From JBJYKD01 sp049310025 (GTDB lineage: Bacteria; Bacillota; Thermosediminibacteria; Thermosediminibacterales; Tepidanaerobacteraceae): a stretch of 19,866 nt of DNA. The stretch spans positions 1-19,866 of the forward strand of contig NZ_JBJYKD010000040.1 of the NCBI RefSeq assembly GCF_049310025.1, in the 5' to 3' direction. Positions within the stretch are counted from its first letter, which is position 1, and each line of letters starts with the position of its first letter. The notes under the pieces were generated by a model, which worked only from the letters and a program-made list of their open reading frames with translations, was not told the origin of the DNA and ran no database searches. Both the position numbers and the translations under genes were made by a program. Positions 8,044 through 14,818 of the stretch are shown one piece after another.

Positions 8044-9132
8044 TTATACTGATAAAATATCGGCCGTGGGAATCCGGTAACCATTTTTTTCAAAAATCCT
8101 GACCGGCCAGTTTTTATCCAGGGTTATCACCTCCGGCCCTTCTAAAGAAGCTATAATGGTGTCCTCGGATTTTACATCTTTAAGAAACGGATTCCAGGCG
8201 AAACCCTGGTTTTCCCGCACCGCTTCCCCGCAGTCGGGACCGGCCAGATATTCTCTGGTATCGTAACCTATAGCACCGCCCTGATGATGTTTCTCCCATT
8301 CACCGGGATAGCCTGCATTTTCATAAGCACGACAGCACCGATGGAAAATTTCTTTTATGCGCGCTCCCGGAACGGTGGAGGCAATAAGCTCTGCTTCGAT
8401 GGAGCTTACCAGATTATGGCGTTTTTTCAAATCCTCCGGCAGTGATCCAAAATGGACCATCCTCGTCAGAGCCACGGTCAGACCCCATCGGCGGGCGCAA
8501 ACTATCGCCATGACCATCTTTTCAATTCTTTTTTCTGTGGGCAACGGATGCCGGAATTTTTTTAACCGGCCATCGGAAGCCACCAGAACCACAGGAGATG
8601 CGATGCCCGCTTCCGCCATCTCCGCCTTCAGTTCACCCGCCACTTCCGCCTCGGTCTGACCGGGACGGATCTGCGCCAATACCAGGCCTACTATTTCCGA
8701 TGTCTGCTCCCCCAGCCGGCGCATTCTGATCCTTTCTTCCGGGAGCAGTTCGAATCTAAGAGCTTTCACTTCCCTGCACATTTCCCTGCATCCGGGAATG
8801 TATGTGTCGCTGCCCGTATTTTTACCTTTCAAAAGGTTCAGCAGCACCGAAATCCTGTCGCCCCGCCAGGAATAGACTACCGGTTCATAGCCCTGGTCTC
8901 CCAGAACTTCATCGAGCAACCGGTCCATCTCATTGTTGGGTGCTATTACGTAAGCCCTGTCCTTTATGAAAACCAGGTCCGCAGCGCCTGCCTGCACGGA
9001 CTCGTCCACACTGCTTTCTCCCCCGTCCGTCAGCCAGGCAAAGCTTGAACGAAGCGAAAATACAAAACCGTCAAGGCCTTTTTCCTCCAAAAATCTCCTC
9101 ACTCTTTGTTGTTTTACAGGCCAGTCCGGCAA
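8044..9132 (-). CDS. M24/creatinase-fold protein lacking most peptidase metal ligands
   Basis: This 362-residue protein has a creatinase-type N-terminal domain (about 1-130) and an M24 pita-bread domain (about 135-362). In true aminopeptidase P the five metal ligands are two Asp, one His and two Glu. By eye, the Asp pair is missing from the matching stretch around ARRWGLTVALTRM (213-225). The ligand His of the GHGIG motif is replaced in HHQGGAIGYDTRE (282-294), the Glu of the EPG motif is replaced in FAWNPF (311-316), and only E323 in KSEDT remains plausible. A classical metal-dependent peptidase is therefore unlikely. It is the first gene of the sugar operon, so a carbohydrate-related or regulatory role is possible, but I do not assign one. 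The TTG start is chosen because AAGGAG lies nine bases upstream and an in-frame TGA lies three codons earlier. Confidence 0.8.
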   Translation of the reverse strand: MPDWPVKQQRVRRFLEEKGLDGFVFSLRSSFAWLTDGGESSVDESVQAGAADLVFIKDRAYVIAPNNEMDRLLDEVLGDQGYEPVVYSWRGDRISVLLNLLKGKNTGSDTYIPGCREMCREVKALRFELLPEERIRMRRLGEQTSEIVGLVLAQIRPGQTEAEVAGELKAEMAEAGIASPVVLVASDGRLKKFRHPLPTEKRIEKMVMAIVCARRWGLTVALTRMVHFGSLPEDLKKRHNLVSSIEAELIASTVPGARIKEIFHRCCRAYENAGYPGEWEKHHQGGAIGYDTREYLAGPDCGEAVRENQGFAWNPFLKDVKSEDTIIASLEGPEVITLDKNWPVRIFEKNGYRIPTADILSV

Positions 9133-9159
9133 ATCACATCACTCCTTACATGTCAAATT

Positions 9160-9175
9160 AGTTGTCCGTACATCT
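9160..9175 (-). promoter_or_regulatory. AraR-like operator of the transporter/catabolic operon
   Basis: The site contains TTGTCCGTACAT at 9162-9173 and matches 12 of 16 bases of the AraR box known from Bacillus (ATTTGTACGTACAAAT). It begins four bases past the -10 box and covers the expected start of transcription, so a bound repressor would block initiation. A near-identical core lies at the regulator promoter. Confidence 0.7.
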
Positions 9176-9178
9176 TTA

Positions 9179-9207
9179 GTTATATATTTTCGCCAAATTT
9201 TTTGAAA
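9179..9207 (-). promoter_or_regulatory. Promoter of the M24-transporter-ara operon
   Basis: The -10 box TATAAC (9179-9184) and a weak -35 TTTCAA (9202-9207) are 17 bases apart on the minus strand. A weak -35 fits a controlled sugar promoter. The AraR-like operator follows at once, and the first start codon is about 45 bases downstream. Confidence 0.55.
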
Positions 9208-9266
9208 TTCCTGCTAAATAAATCATAGAAATAAAAAAAATTTTTCAGACAAACATTTAAAATTAC

Positions 9267-9290
9267 AAAAAAAAAGAGGCACCAGGCCTC
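9267..9290 (-). terminator. Rho-independent terminator of the regulator gene
   Basis: A five-pair stem (9276-9280 with 9286-9290) is followed on the minus strand by nine consecutive T. It lies about 100 bases after the regulator stop codon and separates it from the sugar operon promoter. Confidence 0.8.
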
Positions 9291-9392
9291 ATGAAAATAG
9301 TCAAATCTTCACCACGAATCTTTAGAGAAACAGGTGGATATGTTACGGCATACAAGTTCATATCAAATGATTGATTTTCCCGGAATTTTATG

Positions 9393-10469
9393 CTAAATAC
9401 TTCTGCACGATGATCGTACAACTAGTTCTGGAGCATAAACGAGTTTTGGCTTTTCCACCTTTTTCTCCACCATATCGATGATAAATCTGGCGGCCTGGCG
9501 GCCCATTTCAGCCTTGGGATGTTTAATGGAGGTGAGTTTTACTTCCGACGCCGTGGCCAGACTTGAATCATCATACCCCACCACAGAAATGTCTTCAGGC
9601 ACCTTCAGCCCTCTGTCTCGAATGGCCTGCAGAACCTGCATGGCGATCTGATCATTGTAACAGACTATGGCCGTGGGGCGGGGACTTCTTTCTAAAACGC
9701 TGCACGTAAATTGATAGGGGTATGAAAAAAGCTGCTCCGTCTCATAGTTGCCGACCAGGCCCGGTTCAAGATCTACACCGTATTCGGCCAGAGCCGCCGC
9801 AAAACCTGCCTGCCGCCTCACGCCCTGCAGGTCGTCGGATTTAAAAATGCCAGCGATCACCCGGTGCCCTATCTGCAACAAATACTTTGTGGCGAGATAA
9901 CCTCCCTTCTCATCGTCCATTATAATATACGCCGGGTCCAGTTCCGGGTACACCGCATGCAGCATCAAGTATGGCACACGTTTTTTTTCCAGTTCGGCAA
10001 AGTAATTTGAATTGACATTTTCTCTGGCGCTTTTCGTGGGCTCCACGATCAGCCCGGCTATATCCTTTTCCATCAAATTCTTCATGCACTGGGCTTCTTT
10101 ATCCTTATTGTTGCCGGTGTTCGCCAGAATCAGGGTGTAACCCGCCGAGCTCAACACTTCTTCTATCCCTCTGATGATGTTGGGAAATATGTAATCGGAG
10201 ATATAGGTGGTAAGCACTGCAATGGTCTGCTTTCTTTTTTCCCTGAAAGCGCAAAAGGTCCCCCTTCCCTGCTCCCGGTATATCCATCCGTCGTTCTCCA
10301 GCTCCCCCAGTGCCTGACGGACCGTGTGGCGGCTCAGATTAAACTGTTTGACCAGGGTGTTTTCTGATGGGAGTTGTTCGCCTGAAGCTATTTTGCCGCT
10401 GAGAATTAATTCTTTCAAATACTCTTTTAACTGATGGTATTTAGGCACCGAATTATTTTGTTCAAACAT
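9393..10469 (-). CDS. araR: AraR-type transcriptional repressor (GntR DNA-binding domain plus LacI-type sugar-binding domain)
   Basis: This 358-residue regulator has an N-terminal GntR winged helix (about 8-75), with the helix-turn-helix around SENTLVKQFNLSRHTVRQAL (35-54) and the wing GWIYREQGRGTF (61-72). A LacI/periplasmic-binding-type effector domain follows from about residue 82, with CYNDQIAMQVLQAI and VPEDISVVGYDDSSLA as typical motifs. This fusion of GntR and LacI halves is the AraR layout of Bacillus, where L-arabinose releases the repressor from DNA. Its own promoter and the sugar operon promoter both carry an AraR-like box, which fits self-repression and operon control. The ATG has GGAGG about twelve bases upstream. 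A strong terminator ends its message. The exact inducer is inferred from the operon. Confidence 0.9.
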   Translation of the reverse strand: MFEQNNSVPKYHQLKEYLKELILSGKIASGEQLPSENTLVKQFNLSRHTVRQALGELENDGWIYREQGRGTFCAFREKRKQTIAVLTTYISDYIFPNIIRGIEEVLSSAGYTLILANTGNNKDKEAQCMKNLMEKDIAGLIVEPTKSARENVNSNYFAELEKKRVPYLMLHAVYPELDPAYIIMDDEKGGYLATKYLLQIGHRVIAGIFKSDDLQGVRRQAGFAAALAEYGVDLEPGLVGNYETEQLFSYPYQFTCSVLERSPRPTAIVCYNDQIAMQVLQAIRDRGLKVPEDISVVGYDDSSLATASEVKLTSIKHPKAEMGRQAARFIIDMVEKKVEKPKLVYAPELVVRSSCRSI

Positions 10470-10493
10470 TTTTTCATTTCCTCCAGTTGTTTA

Positions 10494-10509
10494 GCTTGTG
10501 CGTACATGT
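10494..10509 (-). promoter_or_regulatory. AraR-like operator of the regulator gene
   Basis: The site contains TTGTGCGTACAT (10496-10507), identical in 11 of 12 bases to the core at 9162-9173. It matches 11 of 16 bases of the Bacillus AraR box. It starts seven bases past the -10 box, at the expected transcription start, so it should give self-repression. Confidence 0.65.
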
Positions 10510-10515
10510 AATTTA

Positions 10516-10544
10516 ATTCTACAATAATTTAGCTTTTCCTTCAA
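10516..10544 (-). promoter_or_regulatory. Promoter of the AraR-type regulator gene
   Basis: TTGAAG (10539-10544) and TAGAAT (10516-10521) are 17 bases apart on the minus strand, four and five of six from consensus. The operator follows directly, giving the same arrangement as the sugar operon promoter. Confidence 0.6.
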
Positions 10545-10569
10545 TAGAAAAATAATTATTTTTACAAAA

Positions 10570-10672
10570 CAAGTCACAGTGCGGCCTTTCATGCCGGCAA
10601 CCCATCAGGCTCAGGCGCTTTTGGCACAGGCTTTTACCGGCCGGGGAATTTCAGCTTCCCCGGCGGCTGAGC
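10570..10672. other. GC-rich structured segment of unknown identity
   Basis: No gene is visible here. A nine-pair stem (10640-10648 with 10656-10664) sits inside a closing helix pairing 10609-10614 with 10667-10672. On the minus strand the intervening strand contains CCGGTAAAAGCC and GCCAAAAGCGCC, and the segment CCGGC near 10583-10588 could pair with the CCGG segments. This multi-helix look, standing out from AT-rich flanks, resembles a riboswitch or small RNA, but it matches no class I can name with confidence. On the minus strand it would precede the regulator gene by about 100 bases. It also abuts a group II intron end, so it might be part of that mobile element. Confidence 0.35.
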
Positions 10673-10681
10673 TAAACGATA

Positions 10682-10858
10682 CTATCGAGGAGGAGGTGAG
10701 GTGGTGATCAACCCCCGCCCTCTTACACCACCGTACGTACCGTTCGGTATACGGCGGTTCTTCAAGTTTTGCGAATTTCATTATACCTTTTCACTTATAC
10801 TCATGAACCGTTGATCTCTCCGGTCGGGCCCCGCCGAAGGCGGGTGCTTTATCCGAAA
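10682..10858 (-). mobile_element. 3' remnant of a bacterial group II intron (domains V and VI, flanking RNA)
   Basis: The 36 bases 10725-10760, read on the minus strand, fold as a group II domain V. Eight pairs (ACCGCCGU with ACGGUGGU) are followed by a small bulge, a three-pair upper stem and a GAAC loop. They include the CGC form of the catalytic triad found in bacterial class B/C introns. The next 43 bases give a domain VI-like hairpin ending near CTCGAT. Upstream, 10761-10858 has the A-rich and hairpin character of intron RNA between the protein gene and domain V, but this part is less sure. No reverse transcriptase is present, so the intron is truncated and cannot move on its own. Confidence 0.7.
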
Positions 10859-10897
10859 TAGCCTGCAAAAATATACAATATACATCAAAATCAAGCA

Positions 10898-10926
10898 TTG
10901 ACAAGCCGTTCAAAACATGGTATTTT
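10898..10926 (+). promoter_or_regulatory. Promoter of the FMN glutamate-synthase-like gene
   Basis: A perfect -35 TTGACA (10898-10903) and TATTTT (10921-10926) are exactly 17 bases apart. This predicts an unusually long leader of about 155 bases, very AT-rich, before the ATG at 11090. I see no clear hairpin or riboswitch in that leader, and further promoters within it are possible. Confidence 0.6.
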
Positions 10927-11089
10927 ATAGAACAATACATTAATATACTTGTGTCCGTGTATACATATTATATTTTTTATTTTTGAATTATATTTATGCA
11001 AATTAATAATATAAATTTTCTGTTTATGGATATTTTTGGTTTTTTAATTTAAATACAATATTAACATCAAGACAGGGAGGAAAATGTAA

Positions 11090-12730
11090 ATGTTTCAATG
11101 GTCAAAATCCAATGACGTGCTGGGAACAGTAAACAGGGGAAATGCGGCTGAATCCGGCCTGTGCACACTTTGCAGGGCGGACTGCCACGGGAAGTGCGAA
11201 ACATGGCTTTCCAGCCTTATGGGGAGAAAAATGCTGTACCCCAGAGATTTTGGTTCTGTAACCGCCGGAAGCGGCAACACCACCCATGTGGGAGTATCGT
11301 ACAACTCATTGAGGATCCTGGGGTACAATTACGGCGCCGCCGGGTTGAGTCAAAATCTATCCAGTTCTCCTGATGACTGCATATTCCCAAATGTAAATAT
11401 TGAAACCGAATTCGGTGCTGAAGTAAAAACAAAATCGAAGATCCCTATCATGACGGGCGCTCTGGGCTCAACCTTTATTGCGGCCAGGTACTGGGATTCA
11501 CTGGCTGTAGGTGCCGCTCTTGCAGGCTTTCCAATAGTGATTGGGGAAAATGTGGCAGGCATCGATAAGGATGCAGTCATTGAGAACGGCAAAATAAAAA
11601 AGGCACCGGAACTCGATAGAAGAATAGAGACCTATCTCCGGTATTTTGACGGATACGGTGGAATTTTTGTCCAGATGAATGTGGAAGATTCAAGAAACGG
11701 TGTAGCCGAATACGTTATCGAAAAATACGGGGACAGAGTAATAATGGAACTAAAATGGGGGCAGGGTGCAAAATGCATCGGCGGTGAAATTCAGGTCAGG
11801 GACATAGATTACGCCGTATTCCTCAAAAAGAGGGGCTACCTTATAGATCCCGACCCGGAAAAACCTGAAATCATCGAAGGGTTTAAAAACGGGGCTGTTA
11901 AATCCTTTGCAAGGCACAGCCGACTTGGATACACCCATCTTTCTTCCTTTGAGGGCGTAAGAGAAGAATTTATGAAAACAGTAGAAAACCTTAGAAAAAT
12001 CGGATATAAAAAAATCACGCTAAAAACCGGTTCCTACGGAATGGAAAATTTGGCCATGGCCATAAAATTGGCCACAGAAGCAAAACTTGATCTTCTCACA
12101 ATCGATGGCTCGGGCGGCGGAACCGGCATGAGCCCGTGGAACATGATGGAAACCTGGGGTGTACCGTCCATTCTTCTGCATTCAAAAGCATATGAGTACG
12201 CCTCCATCCTGGCAAACAAAGGTGAAAAAGTGGTTGATATGGCCTTTGCCGGTGGTTTTGCGAGAGAAGACCACATTTTTAAAGCGCTTGCCCTTGGAGC
12301 GCCATTTACAAAGATAGTGTGCATGGGAAGGGCTTTAATGATACCAGCCTTTGTGGGATCAAATATTGAAGGAGTTTTGCATCCGGAAAGAAAAGGAAAG
12401 GTAAACGGAAATTGGGACAGCTTACCGCCCACCGTCTCTCAGCTCGGCCTCAAAGCGGAGGAAATTTTCGCAGGCTACCATGAGGTGAAAAAGAAAGTGG
12501 GAGAAGAAGAAATGAAAAATATACCTTATGGAGCTATAGCCATATGGACTCTGGCGGATAAACTGGCCGCCGGTTTGCAGCAGCTGATGGCGGGGGCGAG
12601 GAAGTTTTCTCTCAAAGCAATTTCACGCGAAGATATTGCCTCAGCCAACCGGGAAACCGAAAGGGAAACCAAGATACCCTTCATCACAGACATTAAGGAT
12701 GATGTCGCAATGAACATTTTAAATTCCTAA
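11090..12730 (+). CDS. FMN-binding glutamate-synthase-family protein with N-terminal cysteine motif
   Basis: This 546-residue protein matches the FMN/TIM-barrel synthase domain of glutamate synthase. Visible motifs are ELKWGQGAK (220-228), the flavin phosphate loop DGSGGGTGMSP (339-349), AFAGGFAREDH (385-395) and VCMGRALMI (410-418). It lacks the N-terminal glutamine amidotransferase domain of GltB, and I do not see the C-terminal three-cysteine cluster motif of GltB. Instead an N-terminal CxxCx3Cx3C (C25, C28, C32, C36) may hold an iron-sulfur cluster. Such stand-alone proteins are common in anaerobes and archaea. The true reaction is uncertain and could be glutamate synthesis with a partner or another flavin redox step. 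It appears to be a single-gene unit: GGGAGG lies nine bases before the ATG, with a promoter upstream and a hairpin just past the stop. Codon use is more AT-rich than in the ara genes. Confidence 0.85.
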   Translation: MFQWSKSNDVLGTVNRGNAAESGLCTLCRADCHGKCETWLSSLMGRKMLYPRDFGSVTAGSGNTTHVGVSYNSLRILGYNYGAAGLSQNLSSSPDDCIFPNVNIETEFGAEVKTKSKIPIMTGALGSTFIAARYWDSLAVGAALAGFPIVIGENVAGIDKDAVIENGKIKKAPELDRRIETYLRYFDGYGGIFVQMNVEDSRNGVAEYVIEKYGDRVIMELKWGQGAKCIGGEIQVRDIDYAVFLKKRGYLIDPDPEKPEIIEGFKNGAVKSFARHSRLGYTHLSSFEGVREEFMKTVENLRKIGYKKITLKTGSYGMENLAMAIKLATEAKLDLLTIDGSGGGTGMSPWNMMETWGVPSILLHSKAYEYASILANKGEKVVDMAFAGGFAREDHIFKALALGAPFTKIVCMGRALMIPAFVGSNIEGVLHPERKGKVNGNWDSLPPTVSQLGLKAEEIFAGYHEVKKKVGEEEMKNIPYGAIAIWTLADKLAAGLQQLMAGARKFSLKAISREDIASANRETERETKIPFITDIKDDVAMNILNS

Positions 12731-12732
12731 AA

Positions 12733-12840
12733 TTATAGACCTCCCTGCAGAGGAGGTCTATAAATTCCATAGCCGCTCATGCCTGCACCGGTAATGGTTT
12801 TTCCGTCCGCCTCCCCTAAAGCGAATACCCGGTCGTGGGT
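12733..12840 (-). pseudogene. C-terminal 35-residue remnant of an unidentified protein
   Basis: The minus strand reads as a smooth, glycine-rich peptide with THDRVFALGEADGKTITGAG followed by MSGYGIYRPPLQGGL and a stop, after an in-frame stop and with no start codon. The composition looks like a true protein end rather than random translation. It directly follows the CoA-transferase remnant, so it may be the tail of a gene that was next to it. I do not recognise the family. Confidence 0.4.
12734..12762 (+). terminator. Hairpin after the FMN glutamate-synthase-like gene
   Basis: Eleven perfect pairs (12734-12744 with 12752-12762) enclose a seven-base loop, starting three bases past the stop codon. 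There is no T-run on the plus strand, so it may act as a transcript end protector or a weak terminator. Confidence 0.5.
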
Positions 12841-12852
12841 TTAAACACTATA

Positions 12853-13278
12853 TCAATTCCTCCGTTTTGATTTCCTGCCAAGATAAATCCTGCCGGGGTC
12901 AATCTTCATTCGCAAAATCATCAATTCCTCCCGGGTGGGCGGTTTCATCACTCGGGCCCTGCTCACATCCAGATCCCAGCCGGTATTCTGTTTCACATAC
13001 TCAGGGTCGACACCGGGATATATCTCCGACACATACAGAATGCCGGTCTCTTGATCGGGCCTCATCTTGCACAGGTCGGTTATGACAACCAGTTCTCCTC
13101 CCCGGTAGAGGCCGTAGTTGAATTCAAATTCCCGTACATGTCGCATTCGGCCGCTCCAAGCACCCCGAGAGTGCAGTAGCCCCTGCAGGCAATGGTCCCG
13201 AAGGCGTCGGCCAGATTTTTCATTGAATTTTACGGGCCTTAATGGTATTATCTTTATGCAACCGCTTTCGCTCATCAA
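12853..13278 (-). pseudogene. CoA-transferase beta subunit, decayed by frameshift and deletion
   Basis: The C-terminal third is clear: GELVVITDLCKMRP, then SEIYPGVDPEYVKQNTGWDL and REELMILRMKIDPGRIYLGR, matching the end of glutaconate/3-oxoacid-type CoA-transferase subunit B. In another frame of 13100-13229 lie ADAFGTIACRGYCTLGVLGA and AECDMYGNLNST, the middle part of the same family. The two parts are out of frame, and the glycine-rich stretch expected between them is missing, so a frameshift and an internal deletion of perhaps 150-200 bases have occurred. Intact subunits are about 250-260 residues. No alpha subunit remains nearby. It cannot make a working enzyme. Confidence 0.7.
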
Positions 13279-13338
13279 TTCCAGTGCAGAAATGCTTTCA
13301 AACTATATTATAAATCTTTTTTGATTGGAGGTAATACT

Positions 13339-13884
13339 GTGAGAATCGCTATAATAAGTGACACCCACGGGAGTTCGAATGCTTTTAAAAAGGCTGTGGA
13401 AGTTGCCGGAGCCTGCGACTATTTTCTGCACGCGGGCGACATATTGTATCACGGCCCCAGAAACCCCCTCCCCGCAGGATACAGCCCAAAGGAACTGGCC
13501 GATGCCATAAACGCCATGGGTGTACCCTTTATCGCCGCCGCCGGAAACTGCGACGCCCCCATCGACCAGATGATGCTTGCGGTGCCCATCCAGGCTCCCT
13601 ATGCCCTGCTGTGCCTGGAAAAATTTCGAATCCTGGTGACTCACGGGCATGACACCACCGAGGAAGAGCTCATTGCCCTCGCGAAAAAGTGGAGGATAAA
13701 CTTTGTTGTAACCGGCCATACCCATGTAAAGCGGTTGGAAAAAAGGGAAGGACTAACCCTTGTAAACCCCGGCTCCTGCGCCCTGCCCAAAGACTGTGTA
13801 CCGTCAATCGCCCTAATCGAAGATTCCAAAATCCATCTCCTTAACATTGAAACCGGGGAAATCATCAAAAGCGAAGTCGTCTGA
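13339..13884 (+). CDS. YfcE/MJ0936-type metallophosphoesterase
   Basis: This roughly 181-residue cytoplasmic phosphodiesterase belongs to the small calcineurin-like family. All metal-binding motifs are present in order: SDTHGS (DxH), HAGDILYHG (GD), AAGNCD (GNxD), VTHGH and VTGHTHV. Family members hydrolyse phosphodiester model substrates with manganese; the natural substrate is unknown. The GTG at 13339 is chosen over the TTG at 13321 because GGAGGT lies six bases before it, and the protein then begins MRIAIISDTHG as in relatives. It converges with the EamA transporter gene, sharing about 20 bases at the 3' ends. It appears intact among decayed neighbours. Confidence 0.9.
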   Translation: MRIAIISDTHGSSNAFKKAVEVAGACDYFLHAGDILYHGPRNPLPAGYSPKELADAINAMGVPFIAAAGNCDAPIDQMMLAVPIQAPYALLCLEKFRILVTHGHDTTEEELIALAKKWRINFVVTGHTHVKRLEKREGLTLVNPGSCALPKDCVPSIALIEDSKIHLLNIETGEIIKSEVV

Positions 13885-14818
13885 CCAGCCTCACGGCAGG
13901 ACCGTCTTCTTTTTTAGCATAAAAATTGGTCCCCCATACGCCGGCCAGAATCATTAATCCTCCCACGGCGCTGAACCAGTAAAACGGCTCGTTGCCGAAC
14001 ACAACTCCCGCAAAAATGGAAATCACTGTGGCCATGTTCGTAAACACCGCCGACCTGGAGGCCTCCATTCTTGAGAGCATATAGTTCAGGGCAAAATATG
14101 CCACCACCGATGAGAACGCTCCAAGATATATTACCGCTGCCAGGGCTTTTATGTTTTTTAGCGGTGCAAAGTAGTTCAGCAGATTGCCCCGCCTGATATG
14201 CGTGTAAATGGAAATGCCGTTAAAGGCAATCGCACCTATCCACATCATGATGTATGTAATCTCCACCGGTTCAAACCGGGTTGAAAGCTTCCGGGAGAAC
14301 ACGTTGAAAAGACCGGCGGAAATGACGGCCCCCAGCACAAACAGAGTCCCCGCCAGGTTGCCTCCGAATTCGACGCTTCCCTTCATTACAGTTATGAAAA
14401 TCACTCCCGCCACCGATAAGAAAATAAAACCCAGCTGGGGCGGTGTCGGTCTTTCTTTTAACAGGAACACGGCAAAGCACGCGGTAACCACCGGCACCAT
14501 GGCTATCATCATTCCCGTTTCGGAAGATGAAGTCAGTTTTATCCCCATGGTTTCGCAAATAAAGTAAATAACCGGCTCCACCAGGGACAACAGCACCAGT
14601 GGCCCCGGATTTTTGTCCAGGAGGTTTATCTTAATAATTCCGGTCATTCGCAGCAGCAAAAAAATAACAAGAGCCAGTGCAAAGCGCAATCCCAGCAGGT
14701 GAAAAGGCTCCAGGACACTCAGACCTTCTTTGGTAAATAAAAATGAAAAGCCGAATACGAAAGACACGGTAAGCCCGGCAACAACGGGGAGATAGTCGTT
14801 TTTTTGATGCATATTCAT
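13865..14818 (-). CDS. EamA-family (DMT superfamily) transporter
   Basis: This 317-residue membrane protein has about ten hydrophobic segments in two repeated EamA halves, typical of RhaT/YdcZ-like exporters of metabolites or amino acids. Segment one is VVAGLTVSFVFGFSFLFTKE. Later hallmarks are SSETGMMIAMVPVVTACFAV at the end of the first half and YMLSRMEASRSAVFTNM in the second. The substrate cannot be told. The marked start is ATG at 14818, but GGGTGA ends directly against it. The second in-frame ATG at 14810-14812 has a better spacing from the same site and may be the real start. The upstream end overlaps a GGDEF remnant, and the 3' end overlaps the convergent phosphoesterase gene by 20 bases. 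Confidence 0.88.
   Translation of the reverse strand: MNMHQKNDYLPVVAGLTVSFVFGFSFLFTKEGLSVLEPFHLLGLRFALALVIFLLLRMTGIIKINLLDKNPGPLVLLSLVEPVIYFICETMGIKLTSSSETGMMIAMVPVVTACFAVFLLKERPTPPQLGFIFLSVAGVIFITVMKGSVEFGGNLAGTLFVLGAVISAGLFNVFSRKLSTRFEPVEITYIMMWIGAIAFNGISIYTHIRRGNLLNYFAPLKNIKALAAVIYLGAFSSVVAYFALNYMLSRMEASRSAVFTNMATVISIFAGVVFGNEPFYWFSAVGGLMILAGVWGTNFYAKKEDGPAVRLVRRLRF

Noticed and set aside
10570..10672. Cobalamin, TPP, c-di-GMP or molybdenum-cofactor riboswitch
   Set aside because: Short pieces look similar (for example GGGTTGCCGG, CGCACTGTGA), but the order and spacing of conserved boxes do not fit any of these classes as I know them.
10949..10966. Third AraR-like site in the leader of the FMN glutamate-synthase-like gene
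   Set aside because: TTGTGTCCGTGTATACAT has extra bases between the half sites compared with the two good operators, so the match is too weak to call.
12034..12432. 132-codon minus-strand open frame inside the FMN glutamate-synthase-like gene
   Set aside because: It is the antisense shadow of the conserved FMN-binding region and has no start signal.
13321..13338. TTG start at 13321 for the phosphoesterase
   Set aside because: The ribosome site GGAGGT lies inside this extension and points to the GTG at 13339, which also gives the usual family N terminus.
13303..13725. 140-codon minus-strand open frame opposite the phosphoesterase gene
   Set aside because: It covers all the metal-binding motifs of the phosphoesterase in antisense and shows no family features.
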